DNA from: Agelaius tricolor
Taxonomy: Eukaryota; Chordata; Aves; Passeriformes; Icteridae
Direction: 5' to 3'
Assembly: GCA_023055355.1 (NCBI GenBank)
Contig: JALJCS010000053.1
Coordinates: 1,932,501-1,996,500 of the forward strand
Length of the DNA stretch: 64,000 nucleotides
The notes beneath the pieces were generated by a model that worked only from the letters and a program-made list of their open reading frames with translations, was not told where the DNA came from and did not search any database. Shown here piece by piece: positions 12,392 through 24,473 of the stretch. How positions within the stretch are numbered: position 1 is the first letter of the stretch; each line of letters opens with the position of its first letter. Made by a program: the position numbers and the translations under genes.

Positions 12392-13079
12392 CTAGAAACA
12401 AAACACAAGCAGAGAAAGGAGAAGCCATTTAGATCTTGCAGTGAAAGCCAGCCCACACAGGAGATCTGTGCTGTAAATGTCTAAAACCTGCAGGATGCAG
12501 GAGGGCTCTGCCAGAAGGCAGATGATGCATTTTCCTCCCAAGTGCATGGGCACTGGGCCTGTCTCTGAAGTGTTGGGCTTTACTGTCTCAGGTCCTAAAG
12601 ACAGCTTCTTCTTTCGTCTTGGGTTTCAGTTTCTAAACTGTGCAGTTTCTATCCTGACCACAGAGTATTTCCTTCAGCAAACTCTTGGAAAGAAATGTTC
12701 CTGAGAACCGTTAGTTCACAGCTTTGATAGGGGGTAGGTTGCTCTTTCAGGCAAGCAAGATTACTTTTTCATTAGTGGGCCAGTATGATTTAGAGACATC
12801 CAAAAACGATAAATTGATACAGAACTGTTCCATACTTGTGTGACAAGGAGACCTTCAAGGTCCTGTTCCTTGATGCAGGCAAGACCTTGGCAGCAAGGAG
12901 ATGTCGCTGACAATGCCTTCTGAGCCCACTCACAAACTCTGAGCAGAACTGAGAGATGGGACAATCTATGCCCAGTGTGTGAACATCTTTGCAGCTGGCC
13001 TGACTTCACGCTGGATGGACATCCCGCCAGAAAAACACCTGGCCCATGGTTGTGCAGGAGTAACTGCGGTTGGACTCAC

Positions 13080-13146
13080 CCGCTGCCAATATATTCCAGC
13101 TCAGTGTATTTCTTCACAGGATTTTCAATGGGGTTCACCATTCTCC
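13080..13146 (-). CDS. PAK-like kinase exon 1 of those found (pre-glycine-loop)
   Basis: This exon encodes the lead-in KKYTELEYIGSG, equivalent to KKYTRFEKIGQG of PAKs. It is bounded by CAG at 13,147-13,149 and a GTGAGT donor below 13,080. It ends in phase 2 (GG), and the next exon supplies the third base of the Gly codon. Further 5' exons were not identified. Confidence 0.8.
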
Positions 13147-13562
13147 CTGAGGGAAACAAAATGCAGGATGCTGACTTGAAAGCACAGATCCCAGCTTCCA
13201 GGAGGTACAAAAGGCAGTCCCACTGCCTGGAGCTCTGAGCCCATTGGAGTTTGCTGGGTAACAACAACAATCACAACAGCAACAGGACAGGCAGCCCTGC
13301 AGCACAAATGGCTGGCACAGAGACTGATTTTGTACAGTCCTTTGAAGAGTTCTCTTGATAGGAAAGAAAGCACAGGGAGATGCATTTCCAGGAGAGGAGG
13401 ACATCTTCTCCACCTTTCAGCAATTTGCCAAAAGAATGCCTTCCCATTTGTAAACCAGAGCAGCTCATGCTAGAGCTAATCCCAACGGGCCTTTCAGCAT
13501 CAGGACCCTCACCTCTTTATGAGCAGGCTGAGCTCAAAGATGCCCCTCTCCCAGCTAAGGAG

Positions 13563-13813
13563 GGCTCCATGATGCACTGTTCCCCTTTCAAAGCTTGACT
13601 GCTCACTGATTGACCAATAGATTGTTTCTCTTTCAAGGGTCACCTGTTATACAAGACACTTTTCTTCATTGTCTTGTCAACCTGCTCAAACATGGATCAA
13701 ATATGGCAGGGCCTGGGACACGACTCCAGTTCCTGAAACAGTCATTTGGGAAATAATCCCATTGCTCAAACTCTCGTTTGGTGGCCAAGAGCCTCCTAAA
13801 AACACTTTCTTCC
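13563..13813 (+). repeat. Direct repeat, copy 2 (partner 1961-2219)
   Basis: The second copy of the 260-bp direct repeat. It sits between the kinase gene and the first CCDC171 exon found. The sequence after the shared CTTTCTTCC end differs from copy 1, so this is a real boundary. Confidence 0.8.
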
Positions 13814-14204
13814 ATTTCTTTGTTTTGTTTGTTGTGTTTAATAGCATTCTGCTTGACTGCTGAACATCATTGGACTGAAGTTTGTGTTTACACAGTGAGT
13901 TCCTAGGTGTCTGATAATCTAGAATACCAACTCAACTGCTTTTCTGGTTGCTAAATACAGCTACCATAAAATTGCCTGTGGAATATAATTGTAGCTTTTA
14001 TTTTCTTAAAGCAGAGCATGTTTGGAAAAACAGAGAGGTACATTTAAGGTACATGAAAATGATCTAGGAACAGGATCAGTTTGCATAAAAAAAAAAAAGT
14101 ATCTAAAATGGGTGGTTTCAAGACTGTATTTCAAAATCAGATGGGATAAGATGGAAGCTATGAATGCAGTTTCTGAAATATTTATTTTCTAGATATCTCG
14201 CTAG

Positions 14205-14367
14205 GAAAAAGAAATAATGCAATTAAGGTTGGAACTTGAGAAAGGAGATGCTCTTTGTCAACATCTGGAGATTGAAATGACATTTGCTAGAAAAGAAGTT
14301 AATTTACAGCTGTATTCTGCAGAGGATGAACTGTGTGATGCAAAAACCAAAGTTATGGAACGTCAAC
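14205..14367 (+). CDS. CCDC171: CCDC171 exon: N-terminal coiled coil
   Basis: Residues IMQLRLELEKGDALCQHLE and FARKEV align with human LRSEVEKGEALRQSLE and VARKEA. I chose the acceptor ending at 14,204 (GCTAG). The stronger-looking acceptor at 14,192 would place a TAG in frame four codons later, at the position of a conserved Tyr. Donor GTAATC after 14,367, phase 1. Confidence 0.65.
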
Positions 14368-14935
14368 GTAATCTTCAAAAAAAAACCCCAAACACAGGCC
14401 AGAGGATACATCAGTCCCAAGTCATTAAAAAAAGCAGAGATTGCACAAGGTTTTACAGTGACAGCGTTTTTTGAAAGTCTCTTATTTTCTTATTTGCCCA
14501 TGTCTTACTCATCTGCTTCTATAAGCTCATAAGAGTTTGCAAAACCCTTGCTGTCTCGTACCAATTAAATATAACCTGCTAAACCTATCAATACCTTTTT
14601 TTTTCTCTTGCTCCTTACCTTCTGTTATTCCTTCCTTCAGTGGGTACAGAATTGTAATTAAGGAGTCCCTCTCCACTTCCTGTTTATCACTATATCCAGC
14701 CGTTCTTCCTTTTTATTTTATGGGGGGAAAAACTAAAATCAAATCCTGTTTATTTGTTTATGCTCTTTCCAAAAACTTTTTCTTTTCCCCCTGGAGTTCT
14801 CATCATGCTGCTTTTCTCTTTTGCCTTTTCAGATATTTCTAGCTTTTTGTTGCTCATATCTGGCCTCTTCATGTCATCTTTGGTTTTGTTTTTATACAAA
14901 TAACATGGGTTATGACAGTAGTATGTGGAAAGGAA

Positions 14936-15180
14936 GGGTTTTACCTACATCTTAATCCTTCTCAAACAGAGAGAGACTTCTCACTCTTAAAATCTGGGGA
15001 GTTTGGTTTTTTGGTTTTTTGGTTTTTTTTGTTTTTTTTTTGTAGTATGTGGAAGGGTTTTACCTACATATTTTTCCCCTAGTAATTTTGCATTCACAAA
15101 CTCAAATTTTCTTAATCCTTCTCAAACAGAGAGAGATTTCTCACTCTTAAAAGCTGGGGAGATTTTTTTCTTTTTTTTTT
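14936..15180 (+). repeat. Local tandem duplication with poly(T) tracts
   Basis: A segment with GGAAGGGTTTTACCTACAT and CTCAAACAGAGAGAGA occurs at about 14,930-15,000 and again at about 15,050-15,165. Each copy is followed by a T-rich tract. It is intronic and has no coding capacity. Confidence 0.7.
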
Positions 15181-16639
15181 TTTTTTGTTACCTAAGTAAA
15201 TATAATACTGTTTAAATTCAGTACAGGAAATGTATTTGTGAATCTTTGGTGTTCACTGAAAAGACTGGAGGACTCCTGGAGTTTGTAAGCTTATAAGGAT
15301 GGAAGGAGACTCTGAAACTTGAAAGTGCATTTAAACTGCCAGATTTTTAAAAAAGATAATAAGAATTCTGCACTTTCATTCATTTGGAGAACACACAAAT
15401 TACAGAAATCTTGGTTGGTTTAAATTTCTCAAACTGGCTTTTTTTGGTTGGCATTTTTTGTTTGTTTTGTTCTTTGTTGTTTTGTTTTTCCCTGGTTTTG
15501 TTTTGATTGTGACAAATGTCAAAGAAGCCAAATAGTTGTAGTGTTCTTCTCATTTCTTTCTCAGTTTTTAACTTACTGCTTCTTCTTCCCTATCCCTTGG
15601 AGCCTTGCTCACCTCATGTGGTGTTTTTGATACAACCTCAACTTAACTTCTTGGACAGAGCACCTCACTTGTGCCCTTTCATTAGTATTTTCTCCAAGAT
15701 ATTTTTCTGCTGCTCTTCTTGAGGTTTGGCTTCCTGACATCTGACAGGTCTTTTCCATCATTGTGTCCACAAATTCTCTGTGTTTTCCCAACATGTCTCT
15801 TCTGGTTTTCTCACCCTTCTCCATCTAGGAAGAAATTGCAGAAGAGTAGGATGAATTTGAAGTAAAAATCTATTAGAAAGTGGTGATCACATAAATGCCA
15901 ACATAGCTAGTTGTACTCAGTAACATAAAAAAATACTACAAAATATTTTGACTGAGTTTGTGAAATGAAGCAAAGTTCCTAGTAAACTGCTTTTAGAAAA
16001 GGACTCTTCTTGGCATTTAAGCTTTCACAGGGAATTAGATCCAGTATTTCCCTATCTTGGGGCAGCCATTGGGCTGAAGATTTAAATCTCTTGAGCAGCA
16101 GTAAATTTCCCCAGAAAAGCTAAGCCTTTGCTCATTAGCCCAACCTGCCTAAGGTTCTCCTAGAATCATTTTCATGTGGCAGGTGGCTGTCTCTATTGTT
16201 ACTTAAACTGAGCTTGAAATTAATTGATACAGACTGAAATATCTCATAAATATATTTGGCAATAAGCTAGCCAAGTGTTACAGGAAAATGTAATTAAGTT
16301 ATTAAGTTCCCTATGCTATAGAGGCCTCACTTGAAAGAGTTGAATTTTTATTCCTTTCCAAAGGGAGAAGAGCTTAAATTTGAAATCTAAGTTTTTGAAA
16401 TCTAATTTTTTCAATGCTTTTGAGAAATCTCCAAAGCAATTCTATGTCCTTGTGTGAAAGATGCTACAGGAACACAAAATGTGATTGTTTCTCTGTAGTG
16501 AAACTGGAAGTTTCAGTTACCATTCCAGTGTTTCACAGGATACCACAATACACAGAGGAACTTATGTTCATTATAGCTTTTTTTTCTGGACATGCTTATT
16601 TTTTTCTTTCTCTTTTTTTTTTTTTTCTGTAAACAACAG

Positions 16640-16821
16640 TAATGAATGACAACCATCAGCAGAAAGCATCAGGGACTGAGAAAAGAGTTCAAAGTGATCA
16701 GTGGCAGTTTCAAGAGGAGCAACAAAGATTTGCAGTGGAGAGGGATAACATCCACAGAGTACACCTTGCTGAGCTAGAATTCCTTTTTAAAGAAAAAGCT
16801 GAAGCAGCAATGGCTTTTCAG
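16640..16821 (+). CDS. CCDC171: CCDC171 exon: coiled coil
   Basis: 182 nt, entered in phase 1 and left in phase 0. The segment FQEEQQRFAVERDNIHRV aligns with human WKEECRRFEHDLEERDNMI. The composition is rich in Glu, Gln and Lys, with heptad spacing. Acceptor AACAG, donor GTATGA. Confidence 0.7.
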
Positions 16822-19438
16822 GTATGATGTAGTAATAGATGCACTTGGTGTGTAATGCTGGTTTGGGGCTTTGATGGAAGGTGTTGTGCCTGTTTGTCAT
16901 GGGAAACACCTAACCCAAGTTATCAGTACACAGTGGGAGTGAAAACAGGAGCTTGTGGACAGGACAGGAGCTGTGGACAGGACCTAATGTCCTTCTCAAA
17001 AGAAGCCAGTTTTTATTCAAAGCTGATTCTTGTAAAGGTAGGGCAGGATATAGGCTGTGAAGAAGCCTACTTTTAGATAGAGCTTTCTTTTTTAAGTTGC
17101 CAGGGGCAGCAGGGTCAGCTCTGAGTTCTGCCTAACAGTGAGTGGCTGAGTTAGTTTGAGGAGGCTCTGGAAGGGTATTGCCTTCTGTTGTGCACAGTGT
17201 TTTGTAGAAGCTACCTTCAGAGAGTTTAATGCTGCATCAAAACTCAGTGTTGAAAAAGTATGCCATGCTCTGTCGAGTGATGTTTGTCCTTGAAAAAGGA
17301 CAAAAGGAGCAGTGTATGGCTCAGGACATTGTCTTCTCTGTCAGTTCCTTGGCAGTGTTCTCTGACAGTGGTTGTAGAGGAAGGGGTTTTGTTGGTAAAT
17401 GTATTAAAGCTACAAAATTGTAGGAAATGTAATTCACATGAGTAGACTAAGATTGCCATGAATGCATCTAGCTCCTTAAACAGGCCAGAGTGAGCTGTGG
17501 GGTTTCAGAATCTTGTTGTCACTGGACTCAGAAGTCTTTCAGGACTTTCAAAACTCACTGCAAGGAAAATGCGATTCCCTGCTAGGTGTCAAACCCTAAC
17601 CTGCCTTCAGTAGTAAAAATGTTACATTTTTGCACTTTGCTTTTGTAGCTGTTCCCCTGCCCACCACCCTAGAGTTATGTTATGTATAATTATAAAATGC
17701 TGGGAAATAAAAAATCTTACATCTTGATTGTCCTTGACTGCATGGAAAGCTTAATTCATTTAAGCTTGTCAGATGAACATCAGAAATATCTGGGTTTATA
17801 AATGATGACTTGGAATGCATTGCAGTCTTTTGTGTTGCATATTTATAGGCCCAGTTTAAATCCTTTAGTTATTCTGAGTTTTAAAATGAAATGAGTTCTA
17901 AAATGAAAGGAGATTTAATTGTGGTCTTAATATGTGCAGAGAAGTGGGATTCTGAGCATGTAGGCAAATCCTGGCTGGAAAAACTGCACTGCACAAACCG
18001 TAATTCTGAACTTGGCGGTGAAAATGCTGAGGTAGGCGTGGGAGTGGAGTCATGGAGTATTGAAATGTGCCTCTGGAACGAGCACACAGGAAAAATCACC
18101 CTCCCTGCTTTGTGACAGGATCTATTGGGTGGATCCTGGCCTGGGGTAGGAGGGGTCGGATTCGATAGGAAGGGCAATAGCATCAGCTCGTGGTTAGGCA
18201 GGAGTTCATATCCCTGCACGTTTTTTTCCTTCAAATACTTGGGAGAGTTTGTCGTTCACAAACGGTTTAAAAAAAAAAAAAAAAAAAAACAAAAAACCAG
18301 CTGTGTTTGTCATGAGCAAATATTTATATTTGCAGGTGGCTACGGGGATAGTATTCAACAGTCATATCACCTCCAAAAAGTTCAGAAATTCTTCAAAATT
18401 CTGAAATCCTACAGCTCATGCCGACTTGTTTAACGAGCTTGATATACTCACAACAATTTTAGTTTTCTAATGTTAATTATATTTCCAGTAGAAAATATTT
18501 AAAAATTTTTTGTTGTATTTCACAGCAAACTATTTGTTACTTATTTCACATTTCCCAGTTCACATTTGTTAATATTTGGAAGATAAACCTGAGGAAATAA
18601 ATATTTCTCTATCTTTCCAGTTATAGAGAAGAAATGTTAGAAAATGTAGAAAACAGTTCATTTTGGCTTCTTTATTTCTTTATTTTGCATTCTGAAGGGT
18701 AGAAACCTGTCTTGCTGGATGTGCAAAGCTAGAGGATTAGCTTAAATTTAATCCAAATTCATATGGACAATGGGGATTCTGTAGCAGTGACTTCATGGAG
18801 CTGCAGTGTCCAGTAATGTCAATAATGCTTCCAGCCTCTAGCTGAGTTCAATTTCTGTATGCAGAAATTGAAGTGGGGACCATCTTCTTTTATTCTACTG
18901 AGGACTTCATAAGTTTTGAACCTCAGTTTCTAGAAAGAAGAAAATGCTTTTCAGAAAAGCAGAAATCAAAATTATTTAGTCTGTGGGACTAACTGTTTCT
19001 AAAAACATCTGAAGTTTCAGCAATCAAAATCATTACAAAAATGAACTTTTGTCCCCATGCATAATTTCACCAAATGCACTCTGTTTCTATCATTGCCACT
19101 GAGCTGGGAGACAGAAGAGATTGGAAGGGCTGTACTCTTTTAGGGAAAGGTTTCCAGTGGAGATCTGGCTCTGATTTTAGTGTTACCACAGAAGATCATG
19201 TTCACAGTGATTTTTGGGCCAACACAGATTTCTTGGTGGTGAATCAAAAGCACCTCTGCTGTTGGGTAAACACTTCTGTTGACGGGTGCTGGCGTCGTAG
19301 ATTTTAAAATTCTAACATCATCTTCTGATGCAGTCTCCATTCCTCTCAAACTGCAGTTGAACTCTCAACTGCAATACTTTATCCTAGAAAAAGTGCCTCT
19401 TGATGTATTGATTTATTCCTTTACCTATTTCTCTTTAG

Positions 19439-19585
19439 AAAACTAATGCTGCCCTGCAAAGCATTGCCAAGAAGTTGAAGGATATGGAGGCAGAGCACAA
19501 TGGCTGCACCAAGGTGCTGAAGCTCCAGGCCGCCTGTCTGGAAATCAAGAATAAACGGCAGGAGAAGCTCCTCCAAGAACTGGAG
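19439..19585 (+). CDS. CCDC171: CCDC171 exon: coiled coil
   Basis: 49 codons, phase 0 at both ends. LQSIAKKLKDMEAEHNGC aligns with human VQNMHKKVEKLETEHMDC. Acceptor TCTCTTTAG, donor GTAAAG. Confidence 0.85.
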
Positions 19586-20743
19586 GTAAAGCTTTCTGCC
19601 TGCTGCTGGGAGCCTCAGCAAGCACTGGCACAACTGAGCAGTTTCATTTCTGAGGGGTGAAACCTCTGAGTTAGGCTATGAGTGCCCCGTGTTTGATTAA
19701 CAAAATGCAGAGCATCACTTGGCAGGAAAGGTGGATTCACAGGTGAATGCTGCGAGCCTGACCTGAGAGTGGTGTTTGAACTGCAGATGGAAAGGGGTTT
19801 ATGTCACTGGGAAAGTACTCTTAGCAATATGGGTACAGAGGGAGTATTTGTGCAGGATTTGTGATTTTTTAATTTTTTATTGAAGCATCTTAAGCAGATA
19901 GATTTTGTGGGAGGAGGCAAAGCTTAAGCCTTTTGGCTGATGCTTTTGTGGAGTGGGTTTGGTAAGCTCTGTGCTGTGACTTTCTCTTCAATAGGCCTTC
20001 CACAGATCTCTGTTTCTCAATTATTTCCTTTTGTGAATGAGTGAGCTAATACAGAGTTTAAATTTATTGCCAACAGCTCGTATGTTCATTTTATGTATTT
20101 ATTTATTTTTCAGTTAACGTTTCCCTAACTGAAGTGCTTAGAGTTAGGATTCAGTCTCACATGCTTGCTCCTTTGCTTTACCTGTCCAAAATCAATGACT
20201 TGACTTGTATCTGTGTAACCTTGAGTGTCTTAAATTACTTTTAATATGAATGTCCTTTTCTTCATCTTTCTGGCATCACTTGAAGGCAGAAGTCATTTTG
20301 GGGTGTATTGTTCTTTTCAAATCAATCATCAGTCAAAGTGAGATGATGCTTTTGAAAGGAAACAATGTAGTTGAAATTTCATGTGAATTTCTATTATAGC
20401 GGCTCTGTAGTTACTGCTTCTGCTAAAACCATTTTTTCAACTGAAATACCATGTCCAGGCCTTTATGTAGAGACAGGTATCTGTGACTATAAAAACTGTA
20501 GCAAGAACATAATCCTACATCAATTTCTTTAACTAAATAGAAAATATGACTTTAATATCCTGGATATGTAATTGTTTCCTTTTATTTATTTATTGACATG
20601 AGTTTTCACAGTTCCAAAGTGCAAGTAGTTCAGATACCACAGGTTGGTTTATGGAGCCCTAATAAACTGAAGAAATTAAGTTGTCTTTGCATGATGTTAT
20701 CATCTTTCTAGATTGGATATTTTTTAAATGTACTTACCTTTAG

Positions 20744-20836
20744 GCATCTGCAGTGAAAATAAAGGAACTGGAGGATGATGCTGCAGCAGCAAGACGAGCA
20801 CATGTAGAATGTAAATACACTACAGAAGTCATGCAG
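20744..20836 (+). CDS. CCDC171: CCDC171 exon: coiled coil
   Basis: 31 codons, phase 0. VKIKELEDDAAAARRAHVE aligns with human LRVRKLEENIEAERAAHLE. Acceptor CTTTAG, donor GTAAAC. The next several human exons have no counterpart before 27,064. Confidence 0.85.
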
Positions 20837-21990
20837 GTAAACTTTTGATTAAATATTTGGTAGAAGTTTGCAGTAAAATAGAAGATGAACTTGTAAAGGT
20901 GCGATCTTCCAAAAATGTTAAGACTTCCTTGCTCCAGGGCAAACACTGAGTAGATTTTTTGCAATGATTGTCAAGACTGTAAAAAGTAATAGAAAAATAT
21001 CTCCTTGATTTCCAGGGAACCATCAAGTTAATAGAATCAATAGTCAAATAAAATGTCACATTCTTGTGTTTTACAATTCAAAGGAGCACTGAAACAGTGA
21101 GGGAAAAGGAAATGTTTCACAATAGTTAAACTGCTAAAATATTCTGTCCTATATCTTTGGAATGGGCACTTAGGTAATTTCAGATAGAGTGCATTCACCC
21201 AGCTTCTCTAGGTGTGAGATATTAATGCATCCTGAGACTGCACTTCCAAATGTAACTATTCAGAATACATTTCAGCTATTACATCTGCTGTTACCAGAAA
21301 AGTTTGAATATATGAAAAAATGCGATATGCATACTTGAATATTAAATTTTTGTATTACTAAACTGTGTCACACAGGGTTTGATCCATTGAAGCAATTAGG
21401 GTTTATTAAAAAAAAAAAAGTGAAAAACCCTGTAAGATGATTGTTGAGTGATCTTGTACTGACTAACGAAGCCTTCCTAGTGGAGTTTTGAAGAACTAAA
21501 TGAGAAAACAAAAGGGAATTTCATATTTTTTTTCTGGTTTTCTGAGGAACACAAACAAGCATTGCCACTTCTTCAGTCAGTTATTTTCTTATGACCTTCT
21601 CTAAGTACAGGCACTTGGATTTCTGAAGTGATGATTAAATAAATTGTGATGATGCAGGTTCTTTTATTCCCTCTCTACTTTTACAACATACAAAGGAGCT
21701 GGAAAAGTAACATTCCGTGAAGTTAGAGATTTATCTTTTATGGGTGAAGAGCTCAGAAGGTTTTCTTCCTTGTTTATGTAGATGAACAAGCTCCACATGA
21801 GCTTTGCTCTGAGTGCAAGTGTAGCTTTTACTGTTAATCCCACCCTTTTATGACTCTACTTCATGAATAGAATTCCCCTGGAAAACTTCTGTAATATAAA
21901 TAATGGAAAACAGGAAAATCCAAACACCATGCAAGGAGAACAAAATGTGCTTTTGGTCAACATATCTATTTCTTTCTGTTTTGAACTCTA

Positions 21991-22944
21991 TGTATTAATC
22001 CATTTTTATGTGTGTTAAATGCTTTCTAATTCCATATAGAATTAATAGAAGATATTCACCTATAAAAAGCAGAACAGAACAGTGAACAGCATTCAAGACC
22101 TTGGTAGTCTTTCCTAACTTCCTTTAACTGCAGTCCTATCACTTGGTAGTTGAGAATTCAAGAACTCGAAAGCATTTTGAATGAAGAGCAATGCGGCAGG
22201 AGAGAAGATTTTCCAGAAGGGATAGCAAGGGAAGATTTCAGAGAGCCAGTAAATGCACTTGAGACAGGGAAAAAAGCCTAAGTTTCCTTTTAAAGCCATT
22301 GCAAAATGGCAGTAGACAGCCTCAGTACAACTCGCAGTTTACATTCCCTGCATTTTTCAGTCAGCAGAAAATCTGGTGCAATGTGCCAAACCAAACTAAA
22401 GGTTCAGAACCTGGCAGTCCATTAATAACAGGCCCATATCAGTAACCAAATGTATCGTGAATGGTACAGATAATAACTGGCCTGTTACAGATTATTTGCC
22501 AAACCATAAATTTTGAAAATCATAGTTATGGTTAGGTCCAGCCTGCAGCAGTGGCTGGGGTGAGTGTAGGAAAAGATATCCAGCAGGTCTAGAAAAGATG
22601 GCTTTTCTATATACACTGATATTATTATGAAAACATTGTTTTCCACTTCAGTGAGTCAGTTGGATCTCTAAGACTCCTGTCAAGAAGTTCAAGTGTATCA
22701 TTTATAGTGGATAATCTTTGTTTTCAACTTTTGAATGGCTGTAGAAAGCTTTAATTGGTTAAAAAATATTGAGAAGTGTGAGAGCAGAGGAAATCTCTTG
22801 GGATGTTTCCTGGCCAGCACAGTCTGCAGTGCCTGTGGTAGCAGAACTTGGGTGAGCTCTCTTTCAGCCTAGAGCTATATGGCTCTGTATACACAGGTGT
22901 TTATGTTGACTTACACAAGTAGTAGTGGAGAATGAAAGAAACTG
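21991..22944 (-). repeat. Inverted-repeat arm, copy 1 (partner 63047-64000)
   Basis: These 954 bp are the reverse complement of the last 954 bp of the window. Both ends stay in register, so there is no net indel. In the stretches I compared there were about six substitutions. The shared minus-strand frame at 22,114-22,299 is identical in both copies but resembles no known protein. The arm lies in the part of CCDC171 where exons are missing. Confidence 0.92.
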
Positions 22945-23903
22945 GTTTTTCCTACAAGAAAGCAAGTTTCTGGCCTGAGCAACTCATACAAGATTCATGG
23001 TGATGGAGATATTTTTTAGTAAGATACTTAAAACTTGAGCTGGAAAAGCCTTTGTCATCCTGTGCAAACATCAATTTGAAGCATGCTTTTGGTTTTCCTG
23101 ACACTGTGCCTAAATACTCAGGCAATCTTCTAAAATTCTTCCTTGGATTCTCTCTCTGTGCTTCTGTGTCCTTTATGCTATTGTTTGGCCTTGGAGTTTC
23201 CTCTTCAGCTGCCTGTTTAGTCATGCCAGGCTCTTGATAGATCTGTTTTCCTGACTGACACAGTACAAGAACAGATTAAAATTCTGGGCAGTCTGCTTTA
23301 AAAGCCAGACACAGTAGAGTCAGGCATGTGGAAACCTTAAGAGCAAGAACTGTACTTGAAATCAGCATTGATGATGCAAGATGTGACATGGTCTCTCTGA
23401 AGACAGCTGTTGTGTTAATTAAAATATGAAAAATTCTGTTTGTTATATGTAACTTTGAGGCGACATCCAAATAATCTTATGAATTGCATGACATGAGGCT
23501 TGGTAACTGAAAATATTACCTCTTGAAAAATCTTTCTTAGAAGGAATATAAATTTCTTCATTCAATTAAGAAAGGCAAGCAGCTTCAGAATCCATGTGAT
23601 GTGCTGAAGTAGTATCTGTCATATCCATTGATTATCCTTTAAAAAAACACAGGGCATTTGACAAAAGTAATTTTGGTTAAAGTATCTTTTTTGTGGAAAC
23701 TTTCCAGTTCACAAAGACAGCGTTTATCCTCCGGTGTGCAATGGAAAGACCAGGTTGAGGAAAGGAAGAGAGCTCAAGATTCCAATGCAACATTAGTGGC
23801 TCCTCCAGACAGCTTCAGCCTGCATGAAGGCTCAATAGTAAGGAAAAAGAGCCTCCATAGGAAATAGTAAATTGGAAAAAAAGCTCAATAGTAGGGAAAA
23901 AAA

Positions 23904-24473
23904 TGTGGCACACTGTTGCAGTGTGATGCCACTTCCTGTTTCACCTATCCCAACCCCTCAGGTGTGCCAACCTTTCCTTTCCCCTTTTGCCCTCCTGCTG
24001 AGAGCTGTCCATCAATCTTAACATTCCAGCAGGGTCATGGTGTGGTTGGCAGAAGTTCAAAAGATGCCCCTCAGGTCCGGGCTCATTGGCCTGTCCAAGT
24101 GTCTGTATCCCTTGAGCCTTCCCCTCCTCACACCCGGTTGGTGCCTCACCTGTCCCTTCCCTCCCCCTTTCCCCGGGGCTTAAAAGGAGACGGGACCATG
24201 CGGTTGGGATTCTACTGGGAGCTCTTTCAGAGGTCTACCATCCTGGAATAAAACTCTGGATTAAAACTCTACGGTAGAATCCTCTCCTTTCTCTTCACCA
24301 TCGCCTGAACCTTTTCCACCAGAGGTAGACTGAGTTTCTACTTTGCCTGGATTTGTTGCGAGTGCGCAGCTGCAGCACCCAGCCGGCCAAAGGTATCTCT
24401 GAGGTGAAACACCACAGCTGCCGCCTTTGGTCCAGCAGCAAGGGTCAGGTGGGGCCAGGCACGTCCCACCCAG
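23904..24473 (+). mobile_element. Solo LTR-like element, plus orientation
   Basis: It begins TGTGGCACACTG, has a TATA-like TTAAAAGG near 24,181 and AATAAA near 24,249, then a GC-richer tail ending near CCCACCCA. The layout is U3-R-U5. Target-site duplications are unclear and there are no internal retroviral genes. Intronic to the CCDC171 copy. Confidence 0.5.

Larger units (their letters stand above)
6250..13146 (-). other. PAK-like serine/threonine kinase gene (seven exons, catalytic domain)
   Basis: Seven minus-strand exons give one continuous frame of about 260 residues. It covers the kinase domain from the glycine loop to the C-lobe, in the exon order of group I p21-activated kinases (PAK1/2/3). 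Visible motifs are VAIKK (ATP-binding lysine), HRDVKSRN (catalytic loop), ADFG (metal binding), a [11 protein letters not shown] activation segment and a C-lobe ending SAKELLQ. All junctions have AG/GT signals and compatible phases. The GTPase-binding and autoinhibitory N-terminal exons and the last short PAK exon were not found. The glycine loop reads GSGTFEDV instead of GxGxxGxV. Songbirds are known to carry many PAK3-like duplicates; this appears to be one. It may be an expressed kinase-only paralog or a recent fragment. Confidence 0.85.

Noticed and set aside
22114..22299. 61-codon minus-strand frame, identical in the copy at 63,692-63,877
   Set aside because: Identity is explained by the 954-bp inverted duplication; no homology to a known protein and no promoter or splice evidence.
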